Shown here in pieces: positions 1-5,626 of a stretch of DNA of 5,684 nt (positions within the stretch are counted from its first letter, which is position 1; every line of letters begins with the position of its first letter). Made by a program: the position numbers and the translations under genes. The DNA comes from an uncultured Ruminococcus sp. (lineage in GTDB: Bacteria > Bacillota > Clostridia > Oscillospirales > Acutalibacteraceae), in assembly GCA_902773245.1 (NCBI GenBank), contig CACYDY010000102.1:1-5684 (forward strand), in the 5' to 3' direction. The notes beneath the pieces were generated by a model. It ran no database searches, was not told the DNA's origin, and saw only the letters and a program-made list of their open reading frames with translations.

Positions 1-728
1 ATTGAATTTTTCATGACCGCAAGCCATGCGTCAAGCTCGCTTCTGTCCTCGACTCCGTTGCGGTTATAGTTGTTAATATACGCCACCGAATATTTGAGCA
101 GTGTTGCAGCCTCTTTCAGTTCCTCTTCGTTATCCCCAAGCGACGAATCAATGATATCACGATCAAGCTCCTCGATGCCGCTGCTGTCCTCCACAAGAAT
201 ACAGCAGTTGATAACATTTCTGAAATTGCGGCACATTCGCTTTTCGCTCTGATCGAGGACTTCAATCGTATCCTCCAGGTAAATTGCTTCGTTGGCTGCT
301 ATCAGGCTTTTCTGTCTTGATTGGTAATTGTCGATTTTGTCCATCTGTTCAAGACAGCTGTCTACGATCTCGTTCAGCCCGGGATTGTTTTTTCTGAGCT
401 GTTCAAGACGAATTCTGGTTTTTTCGGGATTAAGACTGTCCTTTGCATACTCGGAAAAGCTCTTCATGTCCTCTCTGCGGTTTGATTCAAGCAGCCGATC
501 GCTGTTATGCTTCTTAACATTATTAACAACGGCGGGAACCGTGCCCCCCGTAAGAGTAAGAGCGCCTGCGGCAAGAACAGCGCCGGAAATATTTGAGATT
601 GCGGCGACACCCCGAATACCGATAGCAACGATCATCGACGACGGAGCAAGCATTCCCACTCCGATGCCGACCAGCCCGACTGCCGACAGCGCAGCGCCGC
701 CGATCCTCAGCGCTTTCAGAATTTTCAT
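1..728 (-). CDS. Membrane-anchored helical protein of unknown function, C-terminus cut by window edge
   Basis: Reading the minus strand from ATG at 728 gives about 242 codons without a stop up to the left edge, so the N-terminus is complete and the C-terminus is missing. The start is fixed by GGAGG at 737-741, 8 nt upstream. Residues about 9-29 and 31-68 are hydrophobic and Gly/Ala-rich (for example GAALSAVGLVGIGVGM), which suggests two membrane segments or a hairpin. After KKH at about residue 72 the protein becomes charged and helical, with Glu/Lys/Arg/Gln-rich segments (for example RIRLEQLRKNNPGLNEIV), as in a cytosolic coiled domain. It starts 28 nt after the stop of the TelA-family gene and is almost certainly co-transcribed with it. 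I do not recognise the family. The layout (N-terminal membrane hairpin, helical tail, TelA neighbour) resembles XpaC-type proteins, which often sit beside TelA genes, but I see no decisive motif, so this is only an analogy. Confidence 0.85.
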   Translation of the reverse strand, partial: MKILKALRIGGAALSAVGLVGIGVGMLAPSSMIVAIGIRGVAAISNISGAVLAAGALTLTGGTVPAVVNNVKKHNSDRLLESNRREDMKSFSEYAKDSLNPEKTRIRLEQLRKNNPGLNEIVDSCLEQMDKIDNYQSRQKSLIAANEAIYLEDTIEVLDQSEKRMCRNFRNVINCCILVEDSSGIEELDRDIIDSSLGDNEEELKEAATLLKYSVAYINNYNRNGVEDRSELDAWLAVMKNS

Positions 729-736
729 AAGCGTCG

Positions 737-741
737 CCTCC
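737..741 (-). promoter_or_regulatory. Ribosome binding site GGAGG of the second operon gene
   Basis: The minus strand reads GGAGG 8 nt before the ATG at 728, a consensus Shine-Dalgarno. It shows that the gene running off the left edge is a real, independently initiated reading frame in the 28-nt gap after the TelA-family gene. Confidence 0.8.
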
Positions 742-756
742 GTTTAAAAAAATTGA

Positions 757-1893
757 TCATCGCTTTTTTGACACTGCCGAAAGAACGCCCGAAACCAGCT
801 GACGCTCGGAATTGGCTATCACCGCAACGGCGTTTTGTCTGTCCCTGACGCCCTTCTGCTCGATAGCTATATAATCGAGAACAGCGCCTGTTATTTCTTT
901 GTTTACGTAGTCAATGGTTTGAGTGTCGATAATGCTTCGCTGAGAAGCTTTTGCGGATTCAATAACTCCGAGATGGAACTGCTCCGCCTGCTCTCTGAGC
1001 ATTCTGTTGGTCAGATCGTCAACGGTATTTGCAGCCTGAGCCGCTTTAAGGTTGTTGTTGATTGCAATGGACATTGCGATTTTCTTTCTCCAAAGAGGAA
1101 TAGTGTTCACAATACTGCTTTGGAGCTTCATCATCATATCCTCATCGTTGTGCTGGATCATTTTTATCTGAGGAGCCGACTGCAAACACGTTGTGCGTGT
1201 CAAGCGAAGATTATGAACCTGCTTATCAAACTGATCGCAGTTTTTGGAAAATGAGTCCGCAAGCATTGCGTCCTCGGGCAGACCCGAAAACTCCGCCTTG
1301 GCATAAAGCTTTGGCAGCTGCTCGTTTCTTGCTCGGTCAAGGGCAAGCTCGGCAGCCTTGATATACAGCGTGAGAGCTTTGAAGGTCTGCCAATTTTCGT
1401 CGTAAAGCTGTTCGAGCATAACGATATCCTTTTGAAGTGTGAGCTTGTGTTTTTCAAGCTGCATTTCTATTCTGCGGAGAGTTTTTTCTGCGCTCTCGTT
1501 TTTTGTTCTCACCGAGTTGACGGACGCTCTGATCTTATTAAAGAAGCTTTTCATAAAGCCGCCCTGATCCTTGCAGCCCTCCATGCCGTCGATAGCCGCA
1601 ACCATCTCTACAAGCAGATCGCTGATCTCGCCGGTATTTTTTGTTTTGACATCTTCGAGAGTTTTTGTGGCGATCGCCGCCGACTGCTTTTGGATAGTAG
1701 CTCCGTAGTTGGTAACTATCTCGGATTTATTGATATCAATTTTTTCTGCGAACTGCTCGATCTGATTCTGCTCCTCCAAGGTGAGGTTTTCCACCTGAGC
1801 AAGCACCTGATCTGCGACAGCCTTTTGCTCCTGTTCACGTTCGTTGTTTTCATATTCGGGATCGCCGTCAAGCACCAATTGGATTCCTGCCAT
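757..1893 (-). CDS. Toxic anion resistance protein, TelA/YaaN family
   Basis: A 378-aa soluble, highly helical protein with no signal peptide or membrane segment. It matches the TelA family (PF05816) along most of its length. Recognisable core blocks are LQKDIVMLEQLYDEN (from about residue 153), SGLPEDA (203-209), APQIKMIQHND (240-250) and SSIVNTIPLWRKK (259-271), followed by the usual helical tail with ESAKASQRSIID. The length is typical. Family members have been linked to resistance to tellurite and to cell-envelope antimicrobials. The biochemical role is not established, so tellurite should not be assumed as the substrate. I chose the ATG at 1893 because AAAGGG lies 9 nt upstream. An in-frame ATG at 1911 and a TTG at 1914 would add 6 or 7 residues, but they overlap that ribosome binding site and lack one of their own. 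It is the first gene of a leftward operon with the membrane protein downstream. The gene looks intact. Confidence 0.93.
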   Translation of the reverse strand: MAGIQLVLDGDPEYENNEREQEQKAVADQVLAQVENLTLEEQNQIEQFAEKIDINKSEIVTNYGATIQKQSAAIATKTLEDVKTKNTGEISDLLVEMVAAIDGMEGCKDQGGFMKSFFNKIRASVNSVRTKNESAEKTLRRIEMQLEKHKLTLQKDIVMLEQLYDENWQTFKALTLYIKAAELALDRARNEQLPKLYAKAEFSGLPEDAMLADSFSKNCDQFDKQVHNLRLTRTTCLQSAPQIKMIQHNDEDMMMKLQSSIVNTIPLWRKKIAMSIAINNNLKAAQAANTVDDLTNRMLREQAEQFHLGVIESAKASQRSIIDTQTIDYVNKEITGAVLDYIAIEQKGVRDRQNAVAVIANSERQLVSGVLSAVSKKR

Positions 1894-1902
1894 AATAACA
1901 CG

Positions 1903-1908
1903 CCCTTT
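1903..1908 (-). promoter_or_regulatory. Ribosome binding site AAAGGG that decides the TelA-family start
   Basis: The minus strand reads AAAGGG followed by 9 nt and then ATG at 1893. This favours the start at 1893 over the upstream ATG (1911) and TTG (1914). The large plus-strand gene uses the same AAAGGG hexamer. Confidence 0.6.
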
Positions 1909-1948
1909 CATCAAAATTCATAAAAAATCAACACGGTTTTTTACAAAT

Positions 1949-1978
1949 ATTATATAATAATACCAAGAACGTTGTCAA
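1949..1978 (-). promoter_or_regulatory. Consensus sigma-A type promoter of the TelA-family operon
   Basis: On the minus strand a perfect TTGACA (1978-1973) is followed after 18 nt by a perfect TATAAT (1954-1949). Transcription would begin near 1942 and leave a leader of about 50 nt before the ATG at 1893. No attenuator or operator palindrome was seen in the leader. With both hexamers at consensus, strong basal expression is likely unless a repressor acts. Confidence 0.8.
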
Positions 1979-2222
1979 GCAACACACAGTTGCATTTGGT
2001 GGTTTTTAAATGAGTAAAGAATTTGTTAATTAAATTTTTGTCAAACTTTTTTCAAAAAGTTTGCAGGGGTGCCGCCGAAGGCATAAGTCCGCCCTTTGCA
2101 AGAGTTCTCATCTTTATAGAAATATAATTCTATTTCATGATCGGTGATATGGGGATTCATTTGTGTATAATAAATATGAATTGGCAGCCTTTCAAAAAAT
2201 TGTTAAATTTGTTAATAATTAA
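1979..2222. other. AT-rich divergent intergenic region without a gene
   Basis: This stretch lies between the two divergent promoters and has no supportable reading frame in either direction. It contains the hairpin and structured patch at 2042-2100, a short inverted repeat ATAGAA/TTCTAT (2116-2121 and 2128-2133), a TATAAT at 2166-2171 without a convincing -35 box, and two copies of AATTTGTTAAT (2020-2030 and 2206-2216). Nothing else is recognised. Confidence 0.6.
2042..2100. repeat. Intergenic hairpin plus structured GC-richer patch, terminator-like or repeat remnant
   Basis: CAAACTTTTT (2042-2051) and AAAAAGTTTG (2054-2063) form a near-perfect palindrome. It is followed at once by a GC-richer stretch whose ends can pair: TGCAGGGG at 2062-2069 with CCCTTTGCA at 2092-2100, including two G-U pairs. 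Inside lies a small TGCC/GGCA stem (2070-2073 and 2080-2083). The block starts with TGCAGGGGT, the same 9 nt that open the hairpin after the LRR gene (5592-5600 plus T5601). No converging gene needs a terminator here, so this may be a copy of a dispersed intergenic element. That family membership is inferred. Confidence 0.4.
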
Positions 2223-2251
2223 TTGACAAACGCGAGTTTTTGTGTAACAAT
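2223..2251 (+). promoter_or_regulatory. Probable promoter of the LRR-dockerin gene
   Basis: A perfect TTGACA (2223-2228) is followed after 17 nt by AACAAT (2246-2251), or after 16 nt by TAACAA. The -10 box is weak. Position supports it: transcription would start near 2258, about 55 nt before the ATG at 2312. No better promoter lies closer to the gene. Confidence 0.5.
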
Positions 2252-2297
2252 TTTAGAGAACATTTAAATTCCGTTGTTGTCAGTAATTCGAATCATG

Positions 2298-2303
2298 AAA
2301 GGG
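2298..2303 (+). promoter_or_regulatory. Ribosome binding site that fixes the LRR gene start at 2312
   Basis: AAAGGG lies 8 nt upstream of ATG at 2312. This ATG opens only seven codons (MKKSHRC) before a TGA in the sequence as given. A good ribosome binding site placed before a non-productive start is strong evidence that the coding frame was broken just after the start, rather than that translation begins at the TTG at 2332, which has no ribosome binding site. Confidence 0.7.
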
Positions 2304-2311
2304 TTGATACT

Positions 2312-2388
2312 ATGAAAAAATCACATCGCTGTTGATCGTCTGCGCAATGCTTGTGTCAATGTCGGCAGCGTCATTATCTGCTCAGGCA
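2312..2388 (+). other. Signal peptide coding segment, split by the first frameshift
   Basis: With one extra A in the A6 run the start reads MKKITSLLIVCAM and continues through a hydrophobic core to SLSAQA, a classic Sec signal peptide. The basic n-region is KK, the h-region is about residues 4-20, and there is an A-x-A cleavage site after residue 26. Without the extra A the frame from the ATG stops after seven codons. The downstream frame then begins inside the h-region at TTG 2332 and lacks the basic n-region. The fit of the restored peptide is the main evidence for the indel. Confidence 0.8.
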
Positions 2389-3033
2389 GCAGTCGCTGCG
2401 AGTGAAAGCTCAGCCGCAGCCGCTGCGGAAACTCAGCCGAGCGCCGCAGCTGCGCCCGAACAGTCGGGCTGGGGATACTTGGAAAGCGGAAATTTTTATT
2501 ATACCGAAAATGAGGATGGAACACTTACTTTTAACGGTCTCAAAGAGTACAAGAGCAAGATAGAGATCCCGTCCGAAATAAACGGTAAAAAAGTAACGAT
2601 AATCGGCGGCTCTGCATTTTACTCAACATACTCCTCGCTGGTGACGGAGATCGTCTTGCCGAATACTATCAAACAGATTAGTATGGGCGCTTTTTATGGA
2701 TGCAAAAACCTGAAAAAAATTACTATTCCCGAAAGTGTTGAGTCAATCGAGTCAATAGCTTTTTATGGCTGTTCTTCACTTGAAGATGTTTACATTCCAA
2801 AGAATGCGGATTTTACGGTAACGAATTATTATGAAGACGAAGGGTGGAAAACAATACACCAAGATCATTCACCGTTTCACGGCTTCCGCAGTCTGAAAAA
2901 GATTACGGTAGACAAAGACAATAAGACACTCACCTCGGTTGACGGAGTTCTTTACAATAAGGACATGACCGTTCTTCTTCAATATCCGGCTGAAAAAAAC
3001 AGGCGGCAGCTTTACCGTACCGAAAACCGTTAA
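2332..3033 (+). CDS. N-terminal fragment of the BspA-like LRR protein (frame-shifted reading frame)
   Basis: This open frame carries the N-terminal third of the LRR gene. As a free frame it can only begin at TTG 2332, inside the signal peptide core and without a ribosome binding site, so that start is not credible. The real start is the ATG at 2312 in another frame. Content: signal-peptide remnant, an Ala/Ser/Glu/Pro-rich low-complexity linker (about 2389-2463), the typical BspA opening (ENEDGTLTFNGL and IEIPSEINGKKVTIIG), then LRR_5 units such as LKKITIPESVESIESIAFYG, and the first island with VDGVLYNKDM. LRR homology ends exactly at the A7 run (2993-2999). The last 12 residues, after the run, do not fit the repeat, and the stop is at 3031-3033. 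The LRR pattern resumes in the next frame. Confidence 0.75.
   Translation: MIVCAMLVSMSAASLSAQAAVAASESSAAAAAETQPSAAAAPEQSGWGYLESGNFYYTENEDGTLTFNGLKEYKSKIEIPSEINGKKVTIIGGSAFYSTYSSLVTEIVLPNTIKQISMGAFYGCKNLKKITIPESVESIESIAFYGCSSLEDVYIPKNADFTVTNYYEDEGWKTIHQDHSPFHGFRSLKKITVDKDNKTLTSVDGVLYNKDMTVLLQYPAEKNRRQLYRTENR
2902..3031 (+). repeat. Island motif 1 of the LRR protein, interrupted by the A7 run
   Basis: This segment reads ITVDKDNKTLTSVDGVLYNK, then YPAEK. After a +1 shift at 2993-2999 it continues TGGSFTVPKTV. It is the first of six non-LRR islands with the pattern ITV...DGVLYNKD...YPxxKxGxYTIPxxV (others at 3290-3415, 3941-4066, 4316-4441, 4547-4717 and 4880-5002). The match to the other islands locates the frameshift precisely. 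Confidence 0.75.
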
Positions 3034-3085
3034 AACAATTGCAGACGGTGATGCAGGTTATGGCTATTACGGCAGCGGAGCGGGC

Positions 3086-5539
3086 TTGGGCGCTTTCGCT
3101 GACAATAGCTACTTGAAAATGGTAGTTCTTCCCGAATCTTTGGAAAACTTGGGTATGTTTGCATTTACCAACTGTGATAATCTGACATCGATCCACATTC
3201 CGGAAAAGGTAAAATCACAAAAAAGCGAGATACCGGACAGCGAGTATTATCATTATCCGCGTTTTTGGGGCTGCAGATCCTTGAAAAAAATAACCGTCAG
3301 CGAGAAAAACACTGATTTTTCGTCCGACGGCGTGGCTCTTTTCAACAAGGATAAGACTAAGATATATGAAGTGCCCAATGGTATCGAAGGAGATTATACT
3401 ATTCCGGATACTGTTACCGAAATTAGCGCTACATTTGAAAACTGCGTTAATCTGAAAAGTATTACGATTCCGTCGAGTATCCAGATCTTACCGAACAGCT
3501 GCTTTAAGAACTGTGTTTCTTTGGAAAGCTGTACTCTGCCGAGTAATATGCAGGATCTTGGCTGGGGTACTTTCTATAACTGCGTAAGTCTTAAAAATGT
3601 AAATATTCCCAACGGTGTGTTATCGATACCCAATAGTGCTTTTTACCACTGTACAAGCCTGACAAATATCACACTGCCGGATTCGGTCAAGTCAATTGGC
3701 AGTTCTGCTTTTACGGGCTGCTATAATCTGACCGGTATCACTTTCCCCAATAAACTGGAAAGTATAGGTGATAATGCGTTTTGGAAATGCAAATCGCTTT
3801 CCAATGTAACGCTGCCCGAAAGCCTTTTGAATATTGACGCTTGGGCGTTCCAAGCGTGCGATTCGCTCGGAAACTTAAATATTCCCAAAAATGTAAGCAA
3901 TATCGGAACGGGAGCGTTTAGTGAGATCAACGGCATTACGATAACTGTTGATGAAAATAATTCAAACTTTACATCGGTTGACAATGTTATTTTTACCAAG
4001 GATATGAAAAAGCTTGTGGCTTTTTGCAATACGGAAAAAAAGGATTACGCTGTTCCCGAGGGAGTTGAGGAGATCTCAAGTTATGCTTTTTGGAATTCAA
4101 ATATTAAAAAGATCAGTTTTCCAAAAAGTTTGAAAACTATTCGTACAGCTGCGTTTTTAAAATGTAATTCTCTTTCGGAGGTTACGCTTCCCGGTATTGA
4201 AACGCTTGAAAAAATTGCGTTTGGTTCGTGCAGCGATCTGAAAAAGGTGACCCTTTCCGAAAGCATCAGCAATCTGGACACACTCGCATTTGAAAAATCT
4301 TATCAGCTTGAAGCGATAAACATTAACGGAAATAACGGAGAACTGATATCTAAAGACGGTGTTGTTTATACCAAAGATATGGAATACATTGCTGTGTATC
4401 CGAGCGGAAAGAAAGGCGACTACCTGATCCCCGACAGCGTTGTTGGCGGATTGTCACAAAAAGATTTATCGATCTCTTATGATGAAAATTCTTATTGGAA
4501 TTCTACTTTTGGGGCTGTATTTGACGGAGCAGCGGGTCTTACCGCTTTTAAAGTAAACAGTACCAATGAGCATTTTACCGTTGAAAACGGCGTTCTCTTT
4601 GCTCCGGAATCGACATATGGGGTTGACGACTCCGGAAACCAAATAACAAAAACCGTAACCAAGCTTGTTGCTTATCCGGCAGGCAAACAGGGAGAATATA
4701 CGATCCCGTCAAATGTGGAAATATGCGATCCGACTGCATTTTTCGGATGTTTGGGATTAACGAAGATCAGTATTCCCGAAACTGTAAAAAAGATAGGTAA
4801 TTACGAGGAATACAGCAATCCGCAAATGGGAATTCCGCAATGGTATATTCCGTTCTATCTTTGCAGTAATTTGCAGGAAATAACGGTTTCCGACAAGAAC
4901 CCGAACTATTCGAGCTATGACGGCGCATTGTACAACAAGGAGCAGACTAATCTGTTGGATTTTCCCGACGCAAAGCAATCCATTACTTTCCCTATGTCGA
5001 TGGAAACAAGTTGGGGCGGTATATGTATGCAAAATGCATTTTCTGACATGACAGGTGAAAAAGATTTCTATTTCCCGAACAGATATTCAATTATTTCGGA
5101 TTCTTTGCTTCAATCCGCAGACAAAGATTTAGACGTAACCGTTCATGGTTACAAAGGCTCTACAGCGGAGATGTTTGCGATCGTAAACGATTTGAAGTTT
5201 GTTGATATGGAATACCCGGGGCAGAAACCGGGCGAAGACCCCGGAGAGAAACCGGGCGAAGATCCGGGACAGAAACCCGGTGAAGATCCGGGACAGAAAC
5301 CCGGTGAAGATCCCGGTGAGAAACCGTCTGTAACAGCTAAAGTGGGCGACTTGGACGGAGATGACGAGCTTACGTCTGTCGACAGTCTTTATATTTTGCG
5401 TGAAAGCGTTGGCTTGGAGAATTTCACTCCGGAACAGGTAAAGCTTTGCGACGTTGACGGTGACAAAAGCGTAACGTCTGCGGACGCTTTGGAGGTATTG
5501 CGTTTCAGTGTCGGCTTCCCCTCCGAATATTTAAAATAG
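3086..5539 (+). CDS. C-terminal fragment of the BspA-like LRR protein with dockerin
   Basis: This long frame encodes the rest of the LRR gene. Taken alone it could start at TTG 3086 or ATG 3119, but LRR-type sequence in this frame continues upstream to the A7 run at 2993-2999 (FTVPKTVKTIADG), so it is a continuation, not a separate gene. It has seven consecutive 23-residue LRR_5 repeats (3452-3934), further scattered LRR units, islands 2-6, a PGQKPGED/PGEKPGED linker (5216-5329) and a dockerin (5345-5536). The LRR consensus is LxxITLPxSVxxIGxxAFxxCxx. It ends with TAG at 5537-5539. On its own it has no signal peptide and would stay in the cytoplasm, where a dockerin makes no sense. It is in the same frame as the ATG at 2312. 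Confidence 0.85.
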   Translation: MGAFADNSYLKMVVLPESLENLGMFAFTNCDNLTSIHIPEKVKSQKSEIPDSEYYHYPRFWGCRSLKKITVSEKNTDFSSDGVALFNKDKTKIYEVPNGIEGDYTIPDTVTEISATFENCVNLKSITIPSSIQILPNSCFKNCVSLESCTLPSNMQDLGWGTFYNCVSLKNVNIPNGVLSIPNSAFYHCTSLTNITLPDSVKSIGSSAFTGCYNLTGITFPNKLESIGDNAFWKCKSLSNVTLPESLLNIDAWAFQACDSLGNLNIPKNVSNIGTGAFSEINGITITVDENNSNFTSVDNVIFTKDMKKLVAFCNTEKKDYAVPEGVEEISSYAFWNSNIKKISFPKSLKTIRTAAFLKCNSLSEVTLPGIETLEKIAFGSCSDLKKVTLSESISNLDTLAFEKSYQLEAININGNNGELISKDGVVYTKDMEYIAVYPSGKKGDYLIPDSVVGGLSQKDLSISYDENSYWNSTFGAVFDGAAGLTAFKVNSTNEHFTVENGVLFAPESTYGVDDSGNQITKTVTKLVAYPAGKQGEYTIPSNVEICDPTAFFGCLGLTKISIPETVKKIGNYEEYSNPQMGIPQWYIPFYLCSNLQEITVSDKNPNYSSYDGALYNKEQTNLLDFPDAKQSITFPMSMETSWGGICMQNAFSDMTGEKDFYFPNRYSIISDSLLQSADKDLDVTVHGYKGSTAEMFAIVNDLKFVDMEYPGQKPGEDPGEKPGEDPGQKPGEDPGQKPGEDPGEKPSVTAKVGDLDGDDELTSVDSLYILRESVGLENFTPEQVKLCDVDGDKSVTSADALEVLRFSVGFPSEYLK
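3452..3934 (+). repeat. Seven tandem 23-residue LRR_5 repeats
   Basis: Seven units of exactly 69 bp follow each other without gaps, starting at 3452, 3521, 3590, 3659, 3728, 3797 and 3866. Examples are LTNITLPDSVKSIGSSAFTG and LSNVTLPESLLNIDAWAFQA, each followed by a short Cys-containing end. Leu1, Pro7 and Phe18 are kept in all seven, and Cys21 in the first six. The seventh ends SEING instead, where it passes into island 3. DNA identity between units is low, so this is an old expansion held by selection, not a recent duplication. Confidence 0.85.
5216..5329 (+). repeat. 24-bp tandem repeat encoding the PGxKPGED linker
   Basis: Four 8-residue units (PGQKPGED, PGEKPGED, PGQKPGED, PGQKPGED) and a partial PGEKPS join the LRR region to the dockerin. 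Units 3 and 4 (5264-5287 and 5288-5311) are identical at all 24 bases, so the array has recently expanded and its copy number may vary between strains. The Pro/Gly/acidic composition suits a flexible extracellular spacer. Confidence 0.9.
5345..5536 (+). other. Type I dockerin domain, two calcium-binding repeats
   Basis: The first repeat is DLDGDDELTSVD followed by SLYILRESVG (5348 onward). The second is DVDGDKSVTSAD followed by ALEVLRFSVG (5450 onward). Both keep the dockerin calcium ligands at positions 1, 3, 5, 9 and 12 (D, D, D, T, D) and a helix with Leu-Arg. By family knowledge, dockerins bind cohesin modules of scaffoldins and so plug the protein into a cellulosome-like complex. Nothing but LK follows the domain, so it is the likely means of cell attachment. 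The partner cohesin is not in this window. Confidence 0.88.
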
Positions 5540-5594
5540 TATCGTCGGTAATATAAAAACACTATCCGGAACTTAAGATCATATGCAATGTGTG

Positions 5595-5626
5595 CAGGGG
5601 TTCGGGGCGTAAGCCCCGAACCCCTG
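5595..5626 (+). terminator. Strong hairpin after the LRR-dockerin gene, probable terminator
   Basis: A 14-bp perfect stem (5595-5608 with 5613-5626), CAGGGGTTCGGGGC on the left arm, encloses the tetraloop GTAA. It lies 55 nt after the stop codon. The T-rich stretch only comes 5-20 nt later (CTTTCATCATTTTTCTT), so it is not a textbook intrinsic terminator. It could also be a dispersed intergenic hairpin that serves as one. It shares the opening TGCAGGGGT with the patch at 2062-2070. Confidence 0.65.

Larger units (their letters stand above)
2312..5539 (+). pseudogene. Secreted BspA-like LRR protein with dockerin, disrupted by two compensating poly-A frameshifts
   Basis: This is the locus-level view of one gene that appears as two reading frames. 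Adding one A to the A6 run at 2315-2320 and removing one A from the A7 run at 2993-2999 gives a single frame of about 1075 aa. It runs in order: signal peptide (1-26), Ala/Ser/Glu-rich linker, BspA-type LRR_5 blocks (PF13306-like) alternating with six island motifs, a PGxKPGED linker and a type I dockerin. Proteins of this kind are exported. LRR_5 regions mediate binding in several bacteria, and dockerins bind cohesins of scaffoldins, so attachment to a cellulosome or cell-surface scaffold is the likely fate. No catalytic domain is seen, and no LPXTG motif or terminal membrane anchor follows the dockerin. If the indels are sequencing errors the gene is intact. If they are real, the signal peptide and C-terminal part are uncoupled and the gene is probably non-functional or phase-variable. 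Confidence 0.8.

Noticed and set aside
1432..1923. Long plus-strand open frames across the TelA-family gene (also 835-1254 and 328-747)
   Set aside because: They are antisense to well-supported minus-strand genes, have no family resemblance, and lack convincing ribosome binding sites; they are shadows.
2166..2171. TATAAT as an alternative promoter for the LRR gene
   Set aside because: No acceptable -35 hexamer is found 16-18 nt upstream, and the TTGACA at 2223 gives a better-placed promoter.
2332..2334. TTG as a genuine start for the N-terminal LRR frame
   Set aside because: It has no ribosome binding site and begins within the hydrophobic signal peptide core, while a well-placed ribosome binding site and ATG lie 20 nt upstream in the shifted frame.
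2993..3000. A AAA AAC slippery heptamer, in the right phase for programmed -1 frameshifting
   Set aside because: The upstream frame reads GAA AAA AAC, so the heptamer is in phase, but a -1 slip enters a frame that ends at a TGA near 3110 and does not match the LRR. Restoring the protein needs +1 (or -2), so programmed -1 frameshifting does not explain the gene. RNA polymerase slippage at A7 cannot be excluded.
5216..5329. Short tandem repeats considered as a CRISPR-like array
   Set aside because: The units are contiguous, in frame and encode a Pro/Gly-rich linker; there are no spacers.
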